A DNA stretch of 6,161 nucleotides from Gammaproteobacteria bacterium UBA2955. GTDB taxonomy: Bacteria > Pseudomonadota > Gammaproteobacteria > Pseudomonadales > Azotimanducaceae. Below are positions 1 through 5,415 of the stretch, in pieces. The notes under the pieces were generated by a model. The model was not told the DNA's origin. It saw only the letters and a list, made by a program, of their open reading frames with translations, and did no database searches. The position numbers and the translations under genes are program-made. The stretch's first letter is position 1. Each line of letters begins with the position of its first letter. The stretch spans positions 1 through 6,161 of the forward strand of contig DEBN01000087.1 in NCBI GenBank assembly GCA_002348825.1, read 5' to 3'.

Positions 1-14
1 ACCAGTAAAAGCGG

Positions 15-1337
15 CTAGCTGTGCTGCGTCGTGCTTAGGTCGCCAGTCGCAAGCGCCATAGGTTCTCCACGAATACTTCTACGCAGCCACAAAAAGGCGG
101 CCATCGCTAACAGTGTCTGCGAGACCAGACCGCCAATAAAAATACCGACAAAACCCAACAAATAGTTACCTAGCAGCGAGAGCGGGATTGTGAATATCAG
201 CATCTGGGCGGCCGACATGACCAGTGGCGGCATAGGCTGACCCAGTGCGTTGAAACTGTTCCAGGCATTCGCGCAAATACCCATAAGCCCCATGCCCAGG
301 GGCACGACAAGCAGATAAGTGCGCGCCGCTTCGGCTACCAGCGGGTCCTGCGTGGCGAAACCAATAGCGGTCGGAGAGAGGAAATACAGGGTAACGTAGG
401 CAAAAGCACCCCATCCCATTGCAAACACGTGGCCTAAAAACACCGCGCGTCGAACTCGATCGCGCTTTCCCGCTCCCCAGTTTTGGCCGACGAAAGGCGC
501 CACACTCATCGAGAGCGCCCAAATCACCATCGCAAGCATGGTTTCGATGCGCGCAGCTAGGCTAAAACCGGCGACGACAGGCGAACCGTATTCGGCAACC
601 AAACGGGTGATAAAGGTCATTGTTGCAGGACCTATCAGATTACCGGCTATCGCGGGTAATCCAACATGAAATACCTCTTTCGTCGAGCGCCAAAACCCGC
701 TCAGCGATGTAGCCACCATCTGATCTCGATGCAGGCAGTATCCGTAGAAGATGAACGCTATGACCCGCGCAACCACAAACGCTATTGCCGCACCTTTAAG
801 GCCAAGCCCGGAAAAGTCGTCGAAGCCAAAGATAAAAAGTGGTCCCAAAATAATCTGCAGCGCTGCACCTACTGTCATCAGAAATCCAGGCGTCACAACA
901 TCGCCCACCGCCCTCATTAGCGACGATCCCACCATCGCTACGGCAAAAAACGGCAACCCGAAAAACCAGACTTCCATATAGCCTACAGCGAGCAATTTCG
1001 CTTCAGCGTTCGCACCAAGAAGCACGAAGATGGCAGGCAGGTTCGGTTGCACCACGACAACCAGTAAGCCAATCAGCAGTAAAGTGATGATCAAGCTATG
1101 GCTGATAATAATTTTTGCCTGATCGAGCCTTGCGGCACCAACACGTCGGGCGACGACCGAGGAGGCACCCACCGCAAGGCCCATCGTCAAACTCTGCAAC
1201 AGCATTACCAGCGGAAATGTGAATCCCAGCGCAGCGAGCTGCTCGGTTCCGATAAAGCTTATGTAAACGGTTTCTATGAGATTTGCACTCATAACTGCAA
1301 CCAAACCAAGCACCATGAACCCAGTGAGCCTAACCAA
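15..1337 (-). CDS. MATE family multidrug/metabolite efflux transporter
   Basis: Inner-membrane antiporter expected to export organic cations or drugs in exchange for Na+ or H+. The 440-residue product is almost wholly hydrophobic, with about 12 membrane segments in two homologous halves, as in the MATE family (usually 440-470 aa). Family signatures are visible: ALGFTFPLVMLLQSL at 36-50 leading to GLAVGASS at 53-60, MRAVGDVVTPG at 141-151, LKGAAIA at 180-186, PFVGQNWGAGKRDR at 281-294 and NSFNALGQPMP at 360-370. The start used here is a TTG with no Shine-Dalgarno at proper distance. The frame stays open upstream, and residues encoded there (LTKGSESRHLVRL) look like a normal MATE N-terminus, so the real protein is probably about 23 residues longer. 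It has its own promoter, so it need not be cotranscribed with the crotonase gene upstream. Family assignment is firm; the substrate is unknown. Confidence 0.93.
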   Translation of the reverse strand: MVRLTGFMVLGLVAVMSANLIETVYISFIGTEQLAALGFTFPLVMLLQSLTMGLAVGASSVVARRVGAARLDQAKIIISHSLIITLLLIGLLVVVVQPNLPAIFVLLGANAEAKLLAVGYMEVWFFGLPFFAVAMVGSSLMRAVGDVVTPGFLMTVGAALQIILGPLFIFGFDDFSGLGLKGAAIAFVVARVIAFIFYGYCLHRDQMVATSLSGFWRSTKEVFHVGLPAIAGNLIGPATMTFITRLVAEYGSPVVAGFSLAARIETMLAMVIWALSMSVAPFVGQNWGAGKRDRVRRAVFLGHVFAMGWGAFAYVTLYFLSPTAIGFATQDPLVAEAARTYLLVVPLGMGLMGICANAWNSFNALGQPMPPLVMSAAQMLIFTIPLSLLGNYLLGFVGIFIGGLVSQTLLAMAAFLWLRRSIRGEPMALATGDLSTTQHS

Positions 1338-1403
1338 ATGTCTAGACTCGGACCCCTTGGTTAGATCTTGAGATTCATCCGGATGTTTTTTCTGATTCGC
1401 TAA

Positions 1404-1421
1404 GATGGATCGCCCTCTCTC
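1404..1421 (-). promoter_or_regulatory. Candidate ribosome binding site and possible ATC start of the MATE gene
   Basis: On the minus strand an AGAGAGG sequence (1420 down to 1414) lies 7 nt before an ATC codon at 1406-1404 that is in frame with the MATE gene. Starting there would give a 463-residue protein with a typical MATE N-terminus. No ATG, GTG or TTG exists in this frame between the upstream stop (TAA at 1436-1434) and the TTG at 1337. ATC is a very rare initiator, so this is a hypothesis. Confidence 0.4.
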
Positions 1422-1432
1422 ACAAGTAGCTT

Positions 1433-1461
1433 TTTATAAGCCCAATATTCGTGTCTCTCAA
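1433..1461 (-). promoter_or_regulatory. Sigma70-like promoter for the MATE gene
   Basis: Read on the minus strand, TTGAGA (1461-1456) and TATAAA (1438-1433) each match the -35 and -10 consensus at five of six positions, with an ideal 17-bp spacer. Transcription would begin near 1426, about 20 nt before the candidate ATC start and about 90 nt before the TTG. It is the best promoter match I found in the window. Confidence 0.6.
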
Positions 1462-1621
1462 CAATCCAGGTGGACCGATGTTAGTTTGCGGTAAGCCCAT
1501 AGTTTTGTATCGCACAGCAGCCGACTCACGACGCTGCCGAGATGTGATGCTTTATTGCTGCCTTTGGCAATACTGGGCAACGTCTCTCATTCGAAAGCTT
1601 TATGCTGGAAACCGCTGAATC

Positions 1622-2470
1622 TCACTTTTCCAACCACGCGTTGAAGCGAGGGGTTCGCTTTTCTCTAAATGCGAGGGCACCTTCGCGTGCATCGGCATGA
1701 TGGTCTGAAATCGCGGTCTTGGCTGCGATCTCGTCCAACGAATGCTCAAAAATCATATCGGCAGCGTTATATACCGAACGTTTCAGCAAGCGCTGCGCAA
1801 CCTGTGGCCCATTAGCGATGTCGGTGGCCATTGCCATTACCCGAGATTCTAATTCTTCGTCATTCACGACCTCGTGCAACAACCCCAGCTCGAGAGCTTG
1901 CTCGGCATCGACAATCCTCTTGTTGATGAAGAAATCCATACTTTTCGCTACGCCCATCAACTGCACGCAGAGGTATTGTCCGCCTTCATCCGGCAGTAAC
2001 CCAAAACGTAAAGTTGCGCTCCCTAGCTTGGCGGATTTTGCGGCCACTCTAAAATCGCACGCCAACGCCATGGTCATGCCAGTTTGAATCGCGACCCCAT
2101 TAAGCGCGGCAATTGCGATTTTATCGCAATTGCGAATCGCCAAATTTAGCGTTTGGGAAAGATGTCGTAAGCCTTCGTAAGTACCAATATCGGAGTCATG
2201 TCCGGGCGGAATGGGCGGCATCAGCGGCTCACCGGGAATTGTCTTGCTCTGCCCAGAAATGTCATCGCCTGCACAAAATGCGCGTCCGCTACCGGTAAAC
2301 ACCAGCACTCGAACCGAGTTGTCCATTTGTGCTTGGGTAATCGTCTCGATTAAATCGCGCTTTATACCGTGTGTGAGACCATTCAACCGGTCGGGCGTAT
2401 TGAACTGAATCCAGGCAATCCCCGGGTCCCGCACTGCAACATCAAACCCGGTAAAACTCCCCTCTCGCAT
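1622..2470 (-). CDS. Enoyl-CoA hydratase/isomerase (crotonase) family protein
   Basis: Crotonase-fold enzyme of 282 aa, acting in the cytoplasm on an acyl-CoA thioester. Seen in sequence: the first oxyanion-hole region RAFCAGDDI (63-71), the second around ALNGVAIQTGMTMALACD (122-139), then LGSATLRFGLLPDEGGQYL (149-167) and a helical C-terminal domain ending in AFREKRTPRF, the usual FxEKRxPxF signature. By eye, the two glutamates of classical hydratase (rat Glu144 and Glu164) align with Thr133 and Thr153, whereas Asp161 in LLPDEGG matches the catalytic Asp position of PaaG-type isomerases. A simple hydratase role is therefore doubtful; isomerase or another crotonase reaction fits better. A proline-rich loop (79-90) is longer than usual. 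The ATG at 2470 was chosen over the in-frame GTG at 2491 because GAGGAG sits 6 nt before it. The MFS gene is divergent. Confidence 0.9.
   Translation of the reverse strand: MREGSFTGFDVAVRDPGIAWIQFNTPDRLNGLTHGIKRDLIETITQAQMDNSVRVLVFTGSGRAFCAGDDISGQSKTIPGEPLMPPIPPGHDSDIGTYEGLRHLSQTLNLAIRNCDKIAIAALNGVAIQTGMTMALACDFRVAAKSAKLGSATLRFGLLPDEGGQYLCVQLMGVAKSMDFFINKRIVDAEQALELGLLHEVVNDEELESRVMAMATDIANGPQVAQRLLKRSVYNAADMIFEHSLDEIAAKTAISDHHADAREGALAFREKRTPRFNAWLEK
2109..2133. repeat. Perfect 11-bp inverted repeat inside the crotonase gene
   Basis: GCAATTGCGAT, a three-base TTT spacer, and ATCGCAATTGC form a perfect 11-bp stem. Each arm also contains the self-complementary octamer GCAATTGC. It lies in the codons for Cys115 to Ala121, just before the second oxyanion-hole loop. 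In RNA it would be a stable hairpin; whether it has a function is unknown. Confidence 0.75.
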
Positions 2471-2476
2471 CGGCTT

Positions 2477-2482
2477 CTCCTC
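2477..2482 (-). promoter_or_regulatory. Shine-Dalgarno site deciding the crotonase start
   Basis: GAGGAG on the minus strand lies 6 nt before the ATG at 2470. An upstream in-frame GTG (2491) would put this site inside the coding sequence and would add only seven residues (MQNEEKP) not expected in the family, so the ATG is preferred. Confidence 0.8.
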
Positions 2483-2673
2483 ATTCTGCACGCACTCAAA
2501 TCAGTGTCGCAATGGCGTCTATGTTACCCTTGTAGCGACCCTCTAAGGGCGGTTAATCGAAAAATTTGCAACGGAAAACAACAAGCATCTTAGCCAAACG
2601 CTACGGCAGCCAGTGATTGTGCACTCTGCTTTATATTTCTGAAAATCAATAATTAATTACAGCCGGCCGCGCC

Positions 2674-2680
2674 AGGAGGA
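2674..2680 (+). promoter_or_regulatory. Shine-Dalgarno-like AGGAGGA with no matching start codon
   Basis: A near-perfect anti-16S match lies 57 nt before the MFS start. No ATG, GTG or TTG follows at a useful distance, and the MFS frame is closed by TGA at 2690-2692, so it cannot serve a longer MFS protein. The MFS ATG has only the weaker AGAAGAAG at 2723-2730. It could be chance, a ribosome standby site, or a remnant of an altered leader. Confidence 0.3.
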
Positions 2681-2737
2681 CAGACAAGCTGACGTAAATT
2701 AGGGTATTTTGGTTTTCGGCTCAGAAGAAGATTCCGC

Positions 2738-4099
2738 ATGACCACTGAAAATGACGACCCCAATGCTGTAGAGCAGCCCCTCACTACTTGGCAGCTCTCC
2801 GCTTATTCAGGGATTGCGATGCCGATGGCAGCAATGGGCATGCCAGTAGCAGTGTATCTGCCGCGCTTCTACTCCGAAGGCTTGGGCTTGTCTCTTGCAA
2901 CCGTTGGTGCAATTTTTACCCTCGCGCGCATCTGGGACCTTGTTACCGATCCGGTAATGGGCCTCGTGATCGATCGCTTTGAGTCGCGCTGGGGGCGTCG
3001 CAAGCATTGGGTCGCTCTCTCAATACCGGTATTGATGCTGGCGGTGTGGATGGTTTTCATGCCGAACCCGGATTCGGTTACGCCATACTACTTAGCATTC
3101 TGGTTACTGGTTCTGTATGTTGGCTACACTATGCTTACGATTTCCCATCTATCATGGGGCGCAGAACTGGCATCCAGCTATGACGCGCGATCCCGATTGT
3201 TTGGATGGAGAGAGATTTATGTCATCGCGGGTATGACAATCGTCTTAGCGATTCCCGCATTTTTAGAATTTACCGGCAATTCGGCAGAAGACATCAAAGT
3301 CGCCAGCATGGGTTGGTTTTGTCTAATTGGCTTCCCGATTTTAGTGCTGCCTGTTCTGTATTCCATTCCGGACACCACAGCGAAAAGCCAATCCAATATC
3401 GAGTGGCGCCAGGCACTCGCCGTGATTTTCCGAAACCGCAGCATGGTCCGCCTGCTCATCGCCGACCTGTCGCGAGGCCTTGGAATGTCGGTCTCTGGCG
3501 CCCTTTATATCTTCATAGCGGCAACCTACTTTGCGTTGCCCAAGCATGCGAGCATAGCCCTGCTCTTTTATTTCCTGTCCAGCTTCCTGGCCATGCCGTT
3601 GTGGATGAAAGCCGCCTATAAATTTGGCAAAGATAACGCCTTAAAGGCCGCATTGGGCTATGTGGTGGTCATAAATCTGGCACTCATCCCTTTTGCAGAG
3701 CCCGGTAATGTTGCGGTGCTGTGGATTTTCACGATTAGTTTTGGCATGGCGTTTGGCGCTCCGCCGATGCTACTAAGGTCCATGATGGCTGACCTAACCG
3801 ACGAGGACGAATTACGCAACGGTCAGAAACGACCTGGGCTGTTCTTCGCGCTGCTAACAACGACAGATAAGGTTGGCGCGGCACTGGGTGTGGGGCTTAG
3901 CTTCACCATCCTAGAAATGGCGTTTGGGTTTGAACCAGGCGGGAACAATTCCACGACCGCCTTAAATGGGCTCCTTATGACCTATACCGTCGGCTTCGCG
4001 ATACCCACTTTCATCGCTTACGCGGCACTTATAGGCTACCCCTTGTCGAAACAAAAACACGACGCCATTGTCCGCGAACTTAGAGCGAAGCCGAACTGA
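2738..4099 (+). CDS. GPH-family (MelB-like) MFS cation symporter
   Basis: Inner-membrane secondary transporter of 453 aa with about 12 helices, typical for the glycoside-pentoside-hexuronide:cation symporter family. Seen in sequence: the helix-2 motif RIWDLVTDPVMG (64-75), which carries the two acidic cation-site residues (Asp67 and Asp71, matching MelB Asp55 and Asp59), the RWGRRKHW loop (84-91), the central cytoplasmic loop (about 210-232), the late loop MMADLTDEDELRNGQKRPG (349-367), and Lys378 at the place of MelB Lys377. MelB sugar-contacting Asp19 and Asp124 appear replaced by Met30 and Thr134, so the cargo may not be a sugar. Members annotated as sugar:Na+ symporters are common beside catabolic genes for other substrates. 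The start is the only one available in the frame after TGA at 2690. It is divergent from the crotonase gene and convergent with the PhyH gene. Confidence 0.9.
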   Translation: MTTENDDPNAVEQPLTTWQLSAYSGIAMPMAAMGMPVAVYLPRFYSEGLGLSLATVGAIFTLARIWDLVTDPVMGLVIDRFESRWGRRKHWVALSIPVLMLAVWMVFMPNPDSVTPYYLAFWLLVLYVGYTMLTISHLSWGAELASSYDARSRLFGWREIYVIAGMTIVLAIPAFLEFTGNSAEDIKVASMGWFCLIGFPILVLPVLYSIPDTTAKSQSNIEWRQALAVIFRNRSMVRLLIADLSRGLGMSVSGALYIFIAATYFALPKHASIALLFYFLSSFLAMPLWMKAAYKFGKDNALKAALGYVVVINLALIPFAEPGNVAVLWIFTISFGMAFGAPPMLLRSMMADLTDEDELRNGQKRPGLFFALLTTTDKVGAALGVGLSFTILEMAFGFEPGGNNSTTALNGLLMTYTVGFAIPTFIAYAALIGYPLSKQKHDAIVRELRAKPN

Positions 4100-4170
4100 A
4101 GCCAGGGCAATCTAAGAGTTCGTTCAAGGCCCCGTAGCAGCGGCGCAGACCCAACCGAATTCGCGCACTG
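4100..4170. other. Short convergent intergenic spacer
   Basis: The 71 bp between the two convergent stop codons contain no hairpin followed by a T run on either strand. Termination here is either Rho-dependent or uses a structure I cannot recognise. Confidence 0.5.
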
Positions 4171-5103
4171 CTAGTCGAAGACACCCAACGGATTGCGCTT
4201 TGCTCCGGAAAAGTCCGGCCCTTCTTCGCGCCAGCCATTAAATACCCTTTCACCCATCAGTTGGGCGAATCGAGGATCGTCCGCGTAGCGTTCGAACACT
4301 TCAGGATAACGGTCGTCACCGCGTCGCTCCTGAGTCGCAATGTGCGATCGGCAAAAATAGGCGGCTAGATTTACTCGCGTGCCCGGCGCGTCTCTGCGCC
4401 AACCTCCATGCCAAGTGTTGCCATGCCAGATCACCGCGTCCCCTACTGCAACTTCCATGGTGACCGCACCCTCTGGAGCCGTCCAAGTCAGCTTGTCCAG
4501 TTCCTGCGGGGGCAGTTTTGCAGCAATCACGTCGAATATCGTGTCCTCGCCGGCCATCCAGTTTTCAGCCACAGCGGGGTAACAATTTTTGCGGTGGCTA
4601 CCAGGCACCAAAACCAGCGCCCCATTTTCTGCACTGTATGGCGTCAGGGCATAGTTACAGTTCGCAACCAACGATGTTTCGGTCATACCAACGGAACTGC
4701 CATCTGCATGCAGCGCGAGAGGAAGGCCCCCGGGTCCTCGAAAATGGCTGCCCATCGACGACAATACGCAGCTTTCACCCAGCAGGTAATGCATCAGCGC
4801 TAAGGTTTGTTCCTGGAGGAGAATTTCTGGAAAAACCGGGTCTTCGAAGATGAGGTAATGTTGATACTGCATACCCCGAAAATCCTCCGCGCTGCTGAGG
4901 TCCGGATCGATGACGCGTCCAGTTTCAGCGGCTACGCGACGCAGCACCGCCGCTTTCGCGCGTTCGACCTGATCCGCTGTCAACGCGCCCTTAAGGACCG
5001 TAAAACCTTGGTTGTCGAGCTCCGACACACACTCATCGAGGCCCAAAGCTTCTATGTTGGCCAACACTCGACGACGTGCCGCTTCCTCTCGTTTTCCAGT
5101 CAT
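4171..5103 (-). CDS. Phytanoyl-CoA dioxygenase (PhyH) family protein
   Basis: Cytoplasmic Fe(II)- and 2-oxoglutarate-dependent oxygenase of 310 aa, with the usual length for bacterial PhyH proteins. The double-stranded beta-helix motif is complete: the HxD pair His132 and Asp134 (LALHADGSS), the distal iron ligand His232 (GNTWHGGW) and the 2-oxoglutarate-binding Arg243 exactly 11 residues later, the same spacing as in human PHYH. Other family features are GFTVLKGAL (33-41) near the N-terminus and ENGALVLVPGSHR (159-171) between the iron ligands. His227 is a less likely alternative ligand. Such enzymes hydroxylate varied substrates, including acyl-CoAs, compatible solutes and natural products; nothing here fixes which one. 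The ATG start has GGGAAGG at 5120-5114 on the minus strand, 10 nt before it. It is divergent from the MBL hydrolase gene, with which it could share control. Confidence 0.93.
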   Translation of the reverse strand: MTGKREEAARRRVLANIEALGLDECVSELDNQGFTVLKGALTADQVERAKAAVLRRVAAETGRVIDPDLSSAEDFRGMQYQHYLIFEDPVFPEILLQEQTLALMHYLLGESCVLSSMGSHFRGPGGLPLALHADGSSVGMTETSLVANCNYALTPYSAENGALVLVPGSHRKNCYPAVAENWMAGEDTIFDVIAAKLPPQELDKLTWTAPEGAVTMEVAVGDAVIWHGNTWHGGWRRDAPGTRVNLAAYFCRSHIATQERRGDDRYPEVFERYADDPRFAQLMGERVFNGWREEGPDFSGAKRNPLGVFD

Positions 5104-5221
5104 AAGCCGAACACCTTCCCGGTATCTGCCCCACCTGTCTGTATTCGTGTTGAACCGCGTTCGGGCACAGTCAGGTAACGCATTTAAAGTAATCGTATGA
5201 AGAATCTATACCTTTCCCGCT

Positions 5222-5263
5222 AATCTGGAAAGTTCAGCGCTGCGGAGCAGCGCAGTGCAGATT
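5222..5263. repeat. Nested inverted repeat (strong 7-bp inner stem)
   Basis: GCGCTGC (5237-5243), loop GGA, and GCAGCGC (5247-5253) form a perfect GC-rich hairpin. It is enclosed by a second complementary pair, AATCTG (5222-5227) and CAGATT (5258-5263), with an asymmetric internal loop. No T run follows on either strand, so it is not a standard terminator. Confidence 0.6.
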
Positions 5264-5266
5264 CCC

Positions 5267-5280
5267 ACCACTTCAGTGGT
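5267..5280. repeat. Short inverted repeat next to the nested hairpin
   Basis: ACCAC (5267-5271), loop TTCA, and GTGGT (5276-5280) form a 5-bp stem; with the A/T pairing inside it is a 14-bp palindrome with a two-base centre. It lies just 3 bp from the nested hairpin and could be an operator half or part of the same RNA structure. Confidence 0.45.
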
Positions 5281-5406
5281 CGCAAATCACGCCCCACCCA
5301 GAGCGCGATTTTGAGCTATCCTGTGGGCTACGGTCGCCCGACTATGACATCGGTTAGCAATCGATAAAGCGCCAACGACCATACAAGGGTCAACAGCCAA
5401 TATTTT

Positions 5407-5411
5407 GGAGG
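5407..5411 (+). promoter_or_regulatory. Ribosome binding site of the MBL hydrolase gene
   Basis: GGAGG lies 4 nt before the ATG at 5416, slightly closer than ideal but the strongest site near this start. It supports 5416 as the true start together with the family-typical N-terminus. Confidence 0.7.
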
Positions 5412-5415
5412 CACT

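Larger units (their letters stand above)
2471..2737. other. Divergent intergenic region between crotonase and MFS genes
   Basis: These 267 bp should carry promoters for both flanking genes. An AT-rich core spans about 2630-2660 and includes TTTATATTT and the palindrome AATTAATT (2651-2658). I found no pair of -35 and -10 boxes with correct spacing good enough to call on either strand. The shared position allows common regulation, but no clear operator was identified. Confidence 0.5.
5104..5415. other. Divergent intergenic region with structured DNA
   Basis: These 312 bp hold no credible gene. They contain the two inverted repeats listed separately. A weak plus-strand promoter candidate is TTTAAA (5183-5188) and TATACC (5207-5212), 18 bp apart, four of six matches each; it would place the hairpins in a long leader (about 190 nt) of the hydrolase gene. 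No convincing minus-strand promoter for the PhyH gene was found, though 5180-5212 is AT-rich. Confidence 0.5.

Noticed and set aside
1437..1500. TAAGCCCA occurring twice as a direct repeat
   Set aside because: Eight bases twice in about 60 bp is weak, with no similar flanks and no sign of a target-site duplication or mobile element.
1550..1575. Possible terminator hairpin after the crotonase gene (TGCC, TTT, GGCA)
   Set aside because: The stem is only 4 bp, has a mismatch or bulge if extended, and no T run follows in the minus-strand direction.
2471..2491. Upstream GTG start for the crotonase at 2491
   Set aside because: It would place the strong GAGGAG site inside the gene, and it has no good ribosome binding site of its own.
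2617..2637. TTGTGC and TATATT as a promoter for the MFS gene
   Set aside because: The spacing is only 9 bp, too short for a sigma70 promoter.
3205..3621. 138-codon plus-strand frame inside the MFS gene
   Set aside because: It is an out-of-frame shadow of the transporter, rich in Arg, His and Pro, with no ribosome binding site.
4408..4853. Plus-strand open frames of 111-131 codons opposite the PhyH gene
   Set aside because: They lie antisense to a strongly recognisable dioxygenase with all its active-site residues, and their translations resemble no family.
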